Origin: Bacteroidales bacterium
GTDB taxonomy: Bacteria; Bacteroidota; Bacteroidia; Bacteroidales; Prolixibacteraceae
Length of the DNA stretch: 51,415 bases
NCBI GenBank assembly: GCA_015654795.1
Contig: JAATGF010000017.1
Span: 1 to 51,415, forward strand
Direction of reading: 5' to 3'
The translations under genes were made by a program, and so were the position numbers. Positions 17,176 through 26,568 of this stretch are shown here, in pieces. How positions within the stretch are numbered: the stretch's first letter is position 1; every line of letters begins with the position of its first letter. The notes below the pieces were generated by a model. The model searched no databases. It saw nothing but the letters and a program-made list of their open reading frames with translations, and had not been told where the DNA came from.

Positions 17176-17345
17176 CGTATCAAACCTATATCAAGTCCAT
17201 ATTTTCTGTGCAGTATCTGTGCACCATCTGTGCAGTGTCTGTACACTAACTGTGCTAAAATTACACAAATGATACACAGATAATACACAGATAGTACACA
17301 GTTAGTAATATACAGATATTACCCAAACAGGAACGGGAACCAGTG
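17176..17345. repeat. 11-bp phased facing-arm repeat element, copy 1
   Basis: Five units in strict 11-bp register run from 17206 to 17260 (CTGTGCAGTAT, CTGTGCACCAT, CTGTGCAGTGT, CTGTACACTAA, CTGTGCTAAAA). Then come inverted units ATGATACACAG, ATAATACACAG and ATAGTACACAG (17269-17301) and a looser one to 17315. The arms could fold into a long imperfect cruciform or hairpin. Flanks (CGTATCAA... at 17176; CCAAACAGGAACGGGAACC near 17322) are also shared with the copy at 44975-45160, which is inverted. The rest of 16955-17490 holds no gene. Confidence 0.8.
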
Positions 17346-17492
17346 ATGTATTTCCGAGGCAAAAGGGCTAAAAGATAGAAGGGGCGACCTTCATCTGTAA
17401 AATTAAGAGATTAAAAACAGATTATTAAGAGATTCATAAAATCTGAAAATACCTGCTAATCGGTTATTGGTAAACTAATTTATAATCAATGA

Positions 17493-17681
17493 TTTGTCGA
17501 TTTTTCTAAAAGATTTTATGACTGGGAAAAGGAGTTTTATCGAAAATATTTTTATAATTGCATCACGATCAAGCCTAATCGTAATAATTACCCCATAGGT
17601 TCTATTCCTGTAATTCCGGATTCAAAACTTTTGGATGGTTATTGTGTTAGTAAAGTGCCTGAATCAGTTGACGGAGGGTGA
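17493..17681 (+). pseudogene. Short open frame, possible gene remnant
   Basis: An open frame of about 62 codons follows a TGA at 17490-17492 and ends in TGA at 17679-17681. It has no ATG start. The translation is protein-like (FYDWEKEFYRKYFYNCITIK, then SIPVIPDSKLLDGYCVSK). I do not recognise the family. It may be the 3' end of a lost gene; it could also be chance. Confidence 0.3.
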
Positions 17682-17794
17682 GAAAACATTTAATTTGGTT
17701 AATTAACTGATCTATTTTTGAATAGGTTAATTTATCATTTGTTTTATTACGCTGTTTAGAAACATTTTAAATTAGGATTTTGATCAAATTCATG

Positions 17795-17826
17795 TTGTAA
17801 AGCATGAAGGTGTGGGCTACTTTTGC
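17795..17826 (+). promoter_or_regulatory. Bacteroidota promoter of sdhCAB
   Basis: TTG at 17795-17797, 20 bp spacer, TACTTTTGC at 17818-17826, a good fit to the TTTG-N19-21-TAnnTTTG primary sigma consensus. It leaves a leader of about 50 nt before sdhC. Confidence 0.65.
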
Positions 17827-17881
17827 GAAGTATTTTATAAATGAAGTGTTTCATTCAAATAATAATTAAAATCAAGTACTT

Positions 17882-18565
17882 ATGAGCAATTTCCTGAGTG
17901 CCTCGATAGGCCGGAAAGTATTTATGAGCCTCACAGGACTTTTCCTTATCTCATTTTTGTTTGTTCACCTGACGCTGAATCTTTTTCTGATTTTCGACAA
18001 CTCAGGTAATCTGTTTAACCAGGCAGCCCATTTTATGGCGACAAATCCAATTATTAAAATTGTGGAGCCAATTCTTGCGTTAGGCTTCATTATTCACATT
18101 ATTTGGTCGGGATGGATTACCCTCGAGAATATGAAGGCGCGTCCTCAAGGTTATGCATCGGGCGATCAATTACTAAAATGGTGGGCACCTTCCAAAAACA
18201 TGTTTATCCTTGGGGCTATGATTTTGGTTTTCCTGGTTCTTCACCTTTTTAACTTTTGGGTTAAAATAAAATTTACCGGCGATCCGTTGTTGGGTCAGAT
18301 TACAGTAGCAGGTGCTGAAATGGAAAATACCTATGCATTGGTTTCCAATCTATTTATTCATTATCCCCTTTACGATCTTATCTATGTGTTGGGTGGAATT
18401 CTTGTTGGATTGCATATTTCTCATGGCTTCTGGAGTGCATTCCAGACGATTGGATTGAGTAATATCAACTGGATGAAAAGGTTGAAATATATTGCTAACC
18501 TGATTGGAATTGTGTTTGCAGTCGGATTTTCGTCTATTCCGCTCTATTTTCTTATTAAATTCTAA
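17882..18565 (+). CDS. sdhC: Succinate dehydrogenase / fumarate reductase cytochrome b subunit
   Basis: The product is 227 residues, integral membrane, with five hydrophobic helices ([100 protein letters not shown]). His residues in helices (FVHLTLN, FIIHIIW, VLHLFNF, GLHISHG) are candidates for ligating the two haems of the di-haem cytochrome b558 type. It anchors SdhAB and passes electrons between succinate and quinone. It is the first gene of sdhCAB with a clear promoter upstream and a 23-bp gap to sdhA. Confidence 0.95.
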   Translation: MSNFLSASIGRKVFMSLTGLFLISFLFVHLTLNLFLIFDNSGNLFNQAAHFMATNPIIKIVEPILALGFIIHIIWSGWITLENMKARPQGYASGDQLLKWWAPSKNMFILGAMILVFLVLHLFNFWVKIKFTGDPLLGQITVAGAEMENTYALVSNLFIHYPLYDLIYVLGGILVGLHISHGFWSAFQTIGLSNINWMKRLKYIANLIGIVFAVGFSSIPLYFLIKF

Positions 18566-18588
18566 TTGAAATAAAAAGATACAACAAT

Positions 18589-20529
18589 ATGAGCATCTTA
18601 AATTCAAATATACCTGAAGGGCCAATTTCACAAAAATGGTCAAATCATAAGGCAAAAATTAAAGTTGTTAGCCCTGCTAACAAGCGTAAACTCGAAATAA
18701 TTGTGATTGGAACGGGATTGGCAGGAGCGTCGGCTGCTGCTTCACTTTCGGAATTGGGTTACAATGTGAAGGCATTTTGCTACCAGGATAGTCCACGTCG
18801 TGCACATTCGATTGCGGCACAAGGTGGGATTAATGCTGCCAAGAATTACCAGAACGATAACGATTCTGTTTACCGTTTATTTTACGATACCGTTAAAGGT
18901 GGAGACTATCGTTCACGCGAGGCAAACGTTCATCGTTTAGCTGAGGTTTCACCAAATATTATAGATCAATGTGTTGCACAGGGAGTTCCGTTTGCACGTG
19001 AGTACGGCGGTTTACTATCGAACCGTTCGTTCGGCGGTGTATTGGTCAGCCGTACGTTTTATGCGCGTGGGCAAACTGGTCAGCAGCTTTTGCTGGGAGC
19101 TTATTCTGCGCTTAACAGACAGATAGGTGCGGGTGGTGTGAAAATGTACACGCGCCATGAAATGCTCGATCTTGTAACAATTGATGGAAAAGCTCGCGGA
19201 ATCATTGCACGTGATATGGTGACCGGAGAGATAAAACGATTTGGAGCACATGCCGTGGTTATTGCTTCGGGGGGATATGGAAATGTATTCTTCCTTTCGA
19301 CCAATGCAATGGGTTGTAATGCTTCTGCTTCGTGGGTATGTTACAAGAAGGGGGCATTTTTTGCCAATCCTTGCTTTGTGCAGATCCACCCAACCTGCAT
19401 CCCGGTTCATGGTTCACAACAGTCGAAACTGACATTGATGTCGGAATCGCTGAGGAATGATGGAAGGGTTTGGACACCAAGAAAGTTGGAAGATGCCGAA
19501 AAATTACGCAAAGGAATTATAGGTCCGAACGACATTGCTGATGCAGATCGTGACTTCTACCTCGAGAGACGTTACCCGTCATACGGAAATCTTGTACCGC
19601 GCGACGTTGCTTCAAGGGCAGCCAAAGAACGATGTGATGCAGGTTTCGGCGTTAATTCTGAAGGAAAAGCAGTTTATCTCGATTTTAAATACTCAATCGA
19701 GCGTTTAGGTCGTAGTACAATCGAAAAAAGATATGGTAATCTTTTCCAGATGTATGAGAAAATTACCGATCATGATCCTTATAAAGAACCGATGCAGATT
19801 TATCCTGCCATCCACTATACGATGGGAGGAACATGGGTTGATTATAATCTGATGACAACTATTCCGGGACTCTATGCTATTGGGGAAGCTAATTTCTCTG
19901 ATCATGGTGCCAACAGACTTGGAGCTTCTGCTCTTATGCAGGGCTTAGCTGACGGATATTTTGTATTGCCTTATACAATTGGTGATTACCTCGCTGGTGA
20001 AATTATGGTACCTAAGATTGACACCAATCTTCCCGAATTTATCGAGGCTGAAAAAGGAGTGACGACCAAGTTGGAGAAGCTTTTCAATATTAAAGGTAAA
20101 ACGCCGGTCGACCATTTCCATAAAAAACTAGGTCATATCATGTGGGAATATGTTGGTATGGCGCGTAATGCCGAGGGGTTGACGAAAGCTATTAAAGAGA
20201 TCCAGGAGTTACGTGTTGAGTTCTATAAAGATCTTCTTGTACCGGGCGAAATGAAAAATGTAAATCCCGAACTTGAAAAAGCAGGCAGGGTTGCAGATTT
20301 TATTGAACTTGGAGAATTACTGGCGCGCGATGCACTCAATCGCAATGAATCGTGTGGCGGTCATTTCCGCGTAGAGTCCTGCACCGAAGATGGTGAAGCT
20401 AAACGTGATGACGAAAACTTCGCTTATGTTGCTGCATGGGAATTCAAAGGCGTTGATTCTGTGCCTGTTCTTCACAAAGAAGACCTGGTTTTTGAGACAA
20501 TTCATTTAACCCAGAGAAGTTATAAATAA
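18589..20529 (+). CDS. sdhA: Succinate dehydrogenase / fumarate reductase flavoprotein subunit
   Basis: The product is 646 residues, the length usual for the Bacteroidota b558-type enzyme. Seen: the FAD dinucleotide fold [20 protein letters not shown], the covalent FAD His segment [18 protein letters not shown], the substrate region QIHPTCIP and [11 protein letters not shown], and the capping [16 protein letters not shown] motif. It oxidises succinate to fumarate (or the reverse under fermentation) at the cytoplasmic face with SdhB and SdhC. Middle gene of sdhCAB. Confidence 0.97.
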   Translation: MSILNSNIPEGPISQKWSNHKAKIKVVSPANKRKLEIIVIGTGLAGASAAASLSELGYNVKAFCYQDSPRRAHSIAAQGGINAAKNYQNDNDSVYRLFYDTVKGGDYRSREANVHRLAEVSPNIIDQCVAQGVPFAREYGGLLSNRSFGGVLVSRTFYARGQTGQQLLLGAYSALNRQIGAGGVKMYTRHEMLDLVTIDGKARGIIARDMVTGEIKRFGAHAVVIASGGYGNVFFLSTNAMGCNASASWVCYKKGAFFANPCFVQIHPTCIPVHGSQQSKLTLMSESLRNDGRVWTPRKLEDAEKLRKGIIGPNDIADADRDFYLERRYPSYGNLVPRDVASRAAKERCDAGFGVNSEGKAVYLDFKYSIERLGRSTIEKRYGNLFQMYEKITDHDPYKEPMQIYPAIHYTMGGTWVDYNLMTTIPGLYAIGEANFSDHGANRLGASALMQGLADGYFVLPYTIGDYLAGEIMVPKIDTNLPEFIEAEKGVTTKLEKLFNIKGKTPVDHFHKKLGHIMWEYVGMARNAEGLTKAIKEIQELRVEFYKDLLVPGEMKNVNPELEKAGRVADFIELGELLARDALNRNESCGGHFRVESCTEDGEAKRDDENFAYVAAWEFKGVDSVPVLHKEDLVFETIHLTQRSYK

Positions 20530-20569
20530 AAGTCTCCTTTTTAGTAGCTCATATCTAATATCTATAAAA

Positions 20570-21331
20570 ATGGCTGATAAAATTCTCAATAAAATATATG
20601 TAAAGGTCTGGAGGCAAAATAGCCCAAAGGCTAAAGGTCGGTTTGAGACCTACACCGTTGAAAACATTTCTCAGGGAACTTCTTTCCTCGAAATGATCGA
20701 CATTTTGAATGACCAGCTCATTCTCGGTGGAAAAGATCCGATTGCTTTCGATCACGATTGCCGCGAAGGAATTTGCGGAATGTGTTCACTCTATATCAAC
20801 GGCCATGCACATGGCCCTGATACCATGGTAACTACTTGTCAGTTACATATGCGCAGGTTCAACGAAGGACAAACAATTACTGTTGAACCCTGGCGTGTAG
20901 GAGCTTTCCCGGTTATCAAAGATGTGATGGTTGATCGCACTGCTTTCGAAAAGATTCAGCAAGCTGGTGGTTTCGTTTCTGTCAATACTGGTGGTGTTCC
21001 CGATGGAAATACCATTCCTATTTTTCAGGATGATGCCGAAGAGGCAATGGATGCTGCCGCGTGTATCGGATGTGGCGCATGTGCTGCAACCTGCAAAAAT
21101 TCGTCTGCGATGTTGTTTGTAGCGGCTAAAGTTTCGCAGTTTGCCAAATTGCCTCAGGGGCAGGTTGAAGCAAAACGACGTGCAAAAGCGATGGTTGCAA
21201 AGATGGATGAACTCGGATTCGGCGGTTGTACCAACACCGGAGCCTGCGAATTGGCTTGTCCAAAGAGTATTTCAATAGCTCATATTGCCAGATTGAACAG
21301 GGAATATCTTGTAGCAAAACTTTCTGACTAA
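20570..21331 (+). CDS. sdhB: Succinate dehydrogenase / fumarate reductase iron-sulfur subunit
   Basis: The product is 253 residues. The N-terminal ferredoxin domain has the [2Fe-2S] ligands in [20 protein letters not shown] followed by a TTC. The C-terminal domain has the [15 protein letters not shown] and [17 protein letters not shown] cysteine sets for the [4Fe-4S] and [3Fe-4S] clusters. It conducts electrons between SdhA and SdhC. It is the last gene of the operon and is followed by a clear terminator. Confidence 0.97.
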   Translation: MADKILNKIYVKVWRQNSPKAKGRFETYTVENISQGTSFLEMIDILNDQLILGGKDPIAFDHDCREGICGMCSLYINGHAHGPDTMVTTCQLHMRRFNEGQTITVEPWRVGAFPVIKDVMVDRTAFEKIQQAGGFVSVNTGGVPDGNTIPIFQDDAEEAMDAAACIGCGACAATCKNSSAMLFVAAKVSQFAKLPQGQVEAKRRAKAMVAKMDELGFGGCTNTGACELACPKSISIAHIARLNREYLVAKLSD

Positions 21332-21357
21332 TTAAATATCAGCGAGATAAGTTAATT

Positions 21358-21385
21358 AAGGCGGGATCATAAGGTCTCGCCTTTT
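21358..21385 (+). terminator. Intrinsic terminator of sdhCAB
   Basis: AAGGCGGGA (21358-21366) pairs with TCTCGCCTT (21375-21383) with one G-T pair, an 8-nt loop and a short T-run. It starts 27 bp after the sdhB stop. Confidence 0.85.
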
Positions 21386-21501
21386 GTTATTAACTTATTT
21401 TGGTTGATAACTCTTTTGGGTTTTACCACTGCGAAGGACTAAAAAAACAAGTTTATGCATAAATTCGCAGAAGACGGATTAATAGTGTAAAACTTGAGAC
21501 T

Positions 21502-22236
21502 ATGCCATACAGAAGACTCCCGAATACCGATCAGGCAAGATTAAGAGCCCTTCAGACTGCCGTTACCATGGGTCAGAAGAAGGAGATCGATGAACTTGCT
21601 TTTTCTGCAAAGTCCTTGAACCATCTCCGATCATTTTATACGAGTTTTGAAACTACGATTATCCATCATAAATTAGCCAGAACTCAGCAGGAAAAAAGCA
21701 GTAGTTCTTATCTCGAAACAGTAAGGAAAGCACGATTATATCTGTCGCATTTTATTCAGGTTTTGAATTTTGCGATTCAGCGTGGTGATATGAAGGCCAA
21801 TGTCAGAGAATTTTATGGTTTTAGCGAAAAAAAATCACCTTCCTTAATTCTCGATTCTGAGGTGTTGGAGTGGGGTAAGAAGATCATTGAAGGAGAACAC
21901 AAACGCATTAGTAATGGAGGAAACCCGCTTTATAATCCTTCAATAGCTGTGGTAAAAGTGAAATTCGACCAGTTTGCGGATGCCTATCATTTTCAGAAGA
22001 CTTTGCAGAATAATACCGCCCGGTGGACTTCGAAGGTTGCTGAATTACGGAAAGAGGCTGATGAGATTATTCTTGATATCTGGAATGAAGTCGAAGAGAG
22101 TTTTTCTGCATTACCGGATGATTTTAAAAGAGAAAGGGCGTCAGAATATGGTTTGATTTATGTTTATCGTCCTATGGAACGAATTAAAGCAGATCAATCT
22201 GCATTTGTTCGGGGCGATGTATACAGAACTGAATAA
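21502..22236 (+). CDS. Conserved hypothetical protein
   Basis: The product is 244 residues, soluble and mostly helical, with no signal or membrane segment. It starts MPYRRLPNTDQARLRALQTA and contains an ETVRKARLYLSHFIQVLNFA helix and a YGLIYVYRPMERIK ending. I recall such proteins as conserved but uncharacterised in Bacteroidota; no catalytic motif is visible. It stands alone on the plus strand after the sdh terminator and is convergent with the histidine kinase gene, whose stop lies 51 bp away. Confidence 0.75.
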   Translation: MPYRRLPNTDQARLRALQTAVTMGQKKEIDELAFSAKSLNHLRSFYTSFETTIIHHKLARTQQEKSSSSYLETVRKARLYLSHFIQVLNFAIQRGDMKANVREFYGFSEKKSPSLILDSEVLEWGKKIIEGEHKRISNGGNPLYNPSIAVVKVKFDQFADAYHFQKTLQNNTARWTSKVAELRKEADEIILDIWNEVEESFSALPDDFKRERASEYGLIYVYRPMERIKADQSAFVRGDVYRTE

Positions 22237-22287
22237 ATGCGGTTTGTTTTTCAGAAGTGCTTGATTGTGAATCCAGATATTCGATAA

Positions 22288-24060
22288 TCAGGTATTCAGT
22301 GTAAAACTGAAAATGCACCCTTTACCCGGAATATTTTTGCTTGAGACCAGAACTTGTCCTCCTAATTTTTCGATAATTCGCTTTGTAATCGAAAGGCCGA
22401 GACCGTGACCTTCAATATTTTGCTGCCCAAGTCTTTCAAAATCGGCAAACAATTTTTCAAATAATTCGGGAGAAAGTCCATTTCCGTTGTCCTGAATCCA
22501 AAATCGATTCCATCCATTTACCATCTTTTCGGTGCCAATAACAATTCTGGGCGGATTGCCTCCATATTTAATGGCATTGCTGATCAGATTTACCCAAACC
22601 TCCTCAATCCATTGCGGATGCCCCTTTACGGGAGGCCAATTGTCCGGTATTTCAAATGTAGCTCCCCGATCTTCTGCCTGTTTTTTGAGCCTGTTAATTG
22701 CGGCTTCTACAATTGAGCCCATGTCGATTACGGTTGGTCGAACATCTTCTTTTCTGACTCTTGATAATAAGAGCAGATCATCGACAATCTTAAGCATCTT
22801 TTGCCCCTGGTCGTTAAGCATATCAAGTAGTTCAATGGCTTGCTCCTGTTTATGATTCAGGATATCTTCCTTTATAAAATCTGTTAGTCCAATCACGCCG
22901 CTGATCGGATTTTTAAGATCATGGGCCACCGATCGTGCATACGCATCGAGGTCAGTAATCAGTCTTTCCTTTTCCTGTATTTCGTTTTTCAAACGGATAT
23001 TCGATTCAACGGTTGCGTCCAGTGAATTTTTCCTGATCGAAATATCATGAAGGAGGAAGATCCTGCCAATCAGTTGCTGTTTGGTGTTAGTAACGGGACT
23101 ATATTTCACTTCAAAGTGTTTCAATCCGTTGCACGTTCGTATTGTTGTTTCTGTGAGATAATCACTCTCAGATGAATGTTCTTCCGTCTCTTCGTCTAAA
23201 AAAAGCTTACTGAATCGTTTAAAAGGGCGCCCAATCACTTCCGATCTGGTCGTGTTTATTATTTTGACGAAAGCCTGATTTACATCAACAATCCGGTCCT
23301 CCATGTCCACGACAATTATCCCATCGGTTAAATTATTGATAGTTTGTATTCTCGCTACGGGAACTACTTCAAACATTCGCTGGAAATAGATGCCAATGGC
23401 AGAAAGTATTCCCGAGAATATCAATGCTATTGGTGTGAGATCGGCATGGAGAGGGAGTAACTTAAATATATATAATGTGCTGGTAACAAGAGGTATAATG
23501 GATGCAATAATCAGGTAAATTAACTGAGTTTTATAAATTCTGTAAAACCTGAATGTGCTAAAAAGAAGGATAATAATTGCTGTGACTAATACAAAATACT
23601 CGTAAAAAGCAAAAAGCCAAAACCATTTTCCGTAATTGTATATACTATCGTTGGTTATTGGGTAAAAATCAACAGATTCCCATATTAATTGATGATGTGA
23701 ATTAGTGAAAACGAGCAGCGTAGTTACGAATGGAATCAGCATTAATGTTCCAACAGCAACCGGATTGGTGTATTTATTAAACTGTGTATATGAAAGCGTG
23801 AATAGAAGAAAAAAGACTGCGGAAGTGGATGAACCGATATATCCAATCTGCGACCATAATATCTTTGATTGCAAACTTGTTGCCGCATGTTCAAATCCAT
23901 CGGTCATTGCCCACAATGACGTTGCAAATTCAAAGAGAATCAGAAAAATAACCCCGTCAGAATATCTTTTTTTCCAAAGTATAATAACTAAAGCTAAAGC
24001 AAACAATGCGGATAGTAACCGCACATAAAACAGCGAACTAAACTCGGTCGTCAAAATCAT
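22288..24060 (-). CDS. Sensor histidine kinase with N-terminal 7TM domain and PAS domain
   Basis: The product is 590 residues. About residues 1-215 form seven hydrophobic helices of the HisKA_7TM type (FYVRLLSALFALALVIILWK at the start). A PAS domain follows (QTINNLTDGIIVVDMEDRIV, with the YSPVTNTKQQLIGRIFLLHD strand). The HisKA box is SVAHDLKNPISGVIGL with the phosphoacceptor His380. The HATPase domain shows the N box WVNLISNAIKYGG, the G1 box IQDNGNGLSPELFEKLF and GHGLGLSITKRIIEKLGG. No response regulator gene is adjacent, so it is an orphan kinase. Signal unknown. Confidence 0.93.
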   Translation of the reverse strand: MILTTEFSSLFYVRLLSALFALALVIILWKKRYSDGVIFLILFEFATSLWAMTDGFEHAATSLQSKILWSQIGYIGSSTSAVFFLLFTLSYTQFNKYTNPVAVGTLMLIPFVTTLLVFTNSHHQLIWESVDFYPITNDSIYNYGKWFWLFAFYEYFVLVTAIIILLFSTFRFYRIYKTQLIYLIIASIIPLVTSTLYIFKLLPLHADLTPIALIFSGILSAIGIYFQRMFEVVPVARIQTINNLTDGIIVVDMEDRIVDVNQAFVKIINTTRSEVIGRPFKRFSKLFLDEETEEHSSESDYLTETTIRTCNGLKHFEVKYSPVTNTKQQLIGRIFLLHDISIRKNSLDATVESNIRLKNEIQEKERLITDLDAYARSVAHDLKNPISGVIGLTDFIKEDILNHKQEQAIELLDMLNDQGQKMLKIVDDLLLLSRVRKEDVRPTVIDMGSIVEAAINRLKKQAEDRGATFEIPDNWPPVKGHPQWIEEVWVNLISNAIKYGGNPPRIVIGTEKMVNGWNRFWIQDNGNGLSPELFEKLFADFERLGQQNIEGHGLGLSITKRIIEKLGGQVLVSSKNIPGKGCIFSFTLNT

Positions 24061-24096
24061 AATTAAACTACTTTATGATTTGTATAATCCAATAAA

Positions 24097-25386
24097 TCAG
24101 AAAATATCTTTAACTTTTTCAAATACCGATTGCGCATCGGGGTTAAGTGGAAATACAAGCAATGGATCTAAATAGGTTATTTTATTTTCGCGTTTGAATT
24201 TTTCTATTCCGCCGCCAGTAATATTCAACATGATCGTTGCATCTTTATCGATTTTGCCTTCGGTTACTGCCTGAATCAGAGATGCAACTGCCACTGCCGC
24301 TGCTGGTTCTATGTCGTTTCCTTCTGTCTCTGAGAATAGGAGTGCGGCATTTGCTGCTTCGGGATTCGATATTGCAAAAATTTCGCCACCGGCATCCCTC
24401 ATCGCATCATACAATCCGCCAATGAGGCTATAGGGCGGTTTTCTGTTCGATAGTACCTTCGCGACGATCTCCTCAACCTGTTTCCGGGCTTCCTGATCGT
24501 CGATGGGAAGCATCTGTCTTGAGTTTGCTTCCCATGCATCCTTGATCGGAAGAAAAGGGGCGTTCTGCGATAACATGAGCTTCATCTTTGTTGAACCATA
24601 CCTTCCGTCTTCGAGAAACCGCAGATTGGCTTCCCAGGCAGCGATGGCGCCTGTGCCACTTCCGATGGCCTGGAAATAGAAATCAGGAATTTTCCCGATT
24701 GTAGTAACGGCAGATAATACAGTAGTTCCCATTCCGTCGCGACGGGCGACATTTTTTGCGCCCCCTTCGGGATAAAATCCTTCGATATGGCAGGCAAGAT
24801 TCGATAAGTGTATCGCATCAAAATAATCCCCTCCCGATTCGGTAGCGATTAATTTTACACATGGATCGATCTTTTGCGAGAACCACAAAGCATTTAGGTT
24901 ATCCTTCGGAACACATATTAGTACAGGTATTTTATTATCAGAGCAGACTTTCGCAAAAGCCCGGGCTGTGTTTCCGGCCGATGCTACAACCATTACTCCA
25001 TTTGTATTCGCGTTATGGCGGGCACAAACCGAGTAAGCTTCACACTCTTTGAAAGTGCCGGTTTCCATCATTGCTCCTTTTTCGGGCCAGTAACCGTTAA
25101 AAGTAATATAAAGGTTTGTTAACCCTAATTCATCAGCTAAGCCTGTACTTTTATAAGTCACCGGAGTGCCCGATCCTTTCAGTGTTTTAGAAATTGGGAG
25201 CCATGAGGCAAATTTATACAACCCAGGCAATGAATCATTTACAATCAATTGTTTGTCGTCGTATATTGTACGGATGAGGCTTGGTTCGTCGTTTTTGGGG
25301 CAATTCAATTCCCAATTTTCGTCCTCGAAACGCTCTCCGCAACAGAGTGATTGGAGATGGTATTTCGTTTTTCTAAAACCTGTCAT
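24097..25386 (-). CDS. Cysteate synthase-like PLP enzyme (threonine synthase family)
   Basis: The product is 429 residues, cytoplasmic, fold type II PLP enzyme. The PLP Lys is likely K113 in METGTFKECEAYSV, which differs from the SFKDR of threonine synthase and resembles annotated cysteate synthases. Other landmarks: VVASAGNTARAFAKVCSDNKI, FYFQAIGSGTGAIAAWE (phosphate loop) and MLNITGGGIEKFKRE. An N-terminal CCGERFEDENWELNCP segment looks like a small zinc-ribbon-like module. Cysteate synthase makes L-cysteate from phosphoserine and sulfite; in Bacteroidota cysteate feeds capnine and sulfonolipids. Threonine synthase is the main alternative. A good promoter precedes it; it is monocistronic. 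Confidence 0.8.
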   Translation of the reverse strand: MTGFRKTKYHLQSLCCGERFEDENWELNCPKNDEPSLIRTIYDDKQLIVNDSLPGLYKFASWLPISKTLKGSGTPVTYKSTGLADELGLTNLYITFNGYWPEKGAMMETGTFKECEAYSVCARHNANTNGVMVVASAGNTARAFAKVCSDNKIPVLICVPKDNLNALWFSQKIDPCVKLIATESGGDYFDAIHLSNLACHIEGFYPEGGAKNVARRDGMGTTVLSAVTTIGKIPDFYFQAIGSGTGAIAAWEANLRFLEDGRYGSTKMKLMLSQNAPFLPIKDAWEANSRQMLPIDDQEARKQVEEIVAKVLSNRKPPYSLIGGLYDAMRDAGGEIFAISNPEAANAALLFSETEGNDIEPAAAVAVASLIQAVTEGKIDKDATIMLNITGGGIEKFKRENKITYLDPLLVFPLNPDAQSVFEKVKDIF

Positions 25387-25404
25387 GATGATAATTTTAT
25401 TTGC

Positions 25405-25436
25405 TCAAAAGTAGCTTTTTTGAAAGGGAATACAAA
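25405..25436 (-). promoter_or_regulatory. Promoter of the cysteate synthase-like gene
   Basis: On the minus strand, TTTG (25433-25436) and TACTTTTGA (25405-25413) are 19 bp apart, a near-ideal Bacteroidota primary promoter 19 bp upstream of the start codon. Confidence 0.65.
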
Positions 25437-25583
25437 GTCTGGAACAATATCGTTTTTGGGGAAATCTGATTAGATAAGATAGTGGCTCAATTATTTAATT
25501 GGTGACAACAAATTGCCCGAAAATCAAGGGCTGCACAAAACAAATATCAGCAAATTCATTGAACAGGCATATTTTAAAAATTG

Positions 25584-25685
25584 AAAAGGACAGAACCGGG
25601 CGGTTCCATCCTTTTACTAAAACTAACCAAACTAACTAACCTAACTAAACCTAAACTTATGAAAAAAAATGTATTACAAATGTAA
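25584..25685 (+). promoter_or_regulatory. Orphan leader: hairpin, AACT-rich stretch and 8-codon ORF
   Basis: A strong hairpin (AAAAGGA...GAACCG...CGGTTC...TCCTTTT, 25584-25615) is followed by an AACTAAC-type, guanine-free stretch and ATGAAAAAAAATG, an ORF of eight codons (MKKNVLQM) closed by TAA. From recall, such A/C-rich leaders precede susC genes in this phylum, so this looks like the 5' end of a lost transporter gene. It could also be a terminator for an unseen transcript. The rest of 25440-25816 holds nothing else I can support. Confidence 0.5.
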
Positions 25686-25816
25686 GCCTCCTGATACTAT
25701 CCACCAAATCTTTTAAGTTAAAGAATTGTAAAATAATTGTATCGATATGAAGAGGTTTTTTGTGAAATGAAATTGTTTTATTCAATGGAAAACTAAGTAT
25801 CTGATAATAAATGTTT

Positions 25817-26536
25817 TTAGTCCTTGTATGCGAGTATACCGATCTGCGGAGGTTTTTGAAAACCGTTTGCTTCGATCATCTCTTTAATATTCTGGGCGCG
25901 TTGTTCAAACGCCAGTCCGTCGGGAAGATGACTTGCATTACTCACAAGATCATCGAGTTTACGGAAAAACTGCCACATTTTTTCGTGAGAATTGATAATC
26001 GGAGGATCTTCAGATATGATCGTAACGGCAGGCAGAAGAGCGCTTTCCTGAATGATCTCCATCAATTCTTCCCGCGTATAGATTTTACGGTGATAACCTC
26101 CTTCTTCGGTATCAATTTCCGCTTTTAAAGAATGATAATTGAAGTGCACCTGTTGTGCAGGATTCAAATGTTCGTTGACCATTTCATTGATAACCAATAG
26201 TCCGCCGGGAATAAGCACGCGTAACATACTCTGAATTGCCTTTACAGGATTATCAAAGTGATGAAGCGAATTCGAAACGGTGATTGTATTGAAATAGTTA
26301 TCCTCGAAAGGAAGTTTCCTGATATTTCCTTGTATAAAGTCAACTTTCTGTCTGCCAACTCTATTCTTCGCTATCTTAAGGTTTTCAACATTGATGTCAA
26401 GTGCAGTTGCTGAATCAAACGAACTGAACGATTCGAGCAGAAACAGCAGGAAATCGCCTTCGCCTGTTGCTACATCGAGTAAATGTCCGGCATTAATCCG
26501 CTTTAGATATTTTTGCAATTCGGAGAGCTGATACAT
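25817..26536 (-). CDS. Class I SAM-dependent methyltransferase
   Basis: The product is 239 residues. SAM-binding motif I is LLDVATGEGDFLLFLLESF, motif II includes TALDINVENLKIAKN, and motif post-III is FEDNYFNTITVSNSLHHF then IPGGLLVINEMVNE. This is the UbiE/Methyltransf_11 type; the acceptor cannot be deduced. It starts 32 bp after the coiled-coil protein gene on the same strand and is probably its operon partner. Confidence 0.9.
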   Translation of the reverse strand: MYQLSELQKYLKRINAGHLLDVATGEGDFLLFLLESFSSFDSATALDINVENLKIAKNRVGRQKVDFIQGNIRKLPFEDNYFNTITVSNSLHHFDNPVKAIQSMLRVLIPGGLLVINEMVNEHLNPAQQVHFNYHSLKAEIDTEEGGYHRKIYTREELMEIIQESALLPAVTIISEDPPIINSHEKMWQFFRKLDDLVSNASHLPDGLAFEQRAQNIKEMIEANGFQKPPQIGILAYKD

Positions 26537-26568
26537 CCTAAAAAGTGAAAGAAATTAGCCGATAAAAT

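Noticed and set aside
17044-17283. 79-codon plus-strand ORF before the repeat element
   Set aside because: Runs into the 11-bp array and has no domain.
17206-17315. CRISPR array
   Set aside because: Units are 11 bp with no unique spacers, half are inverted, and no cas gene is present.
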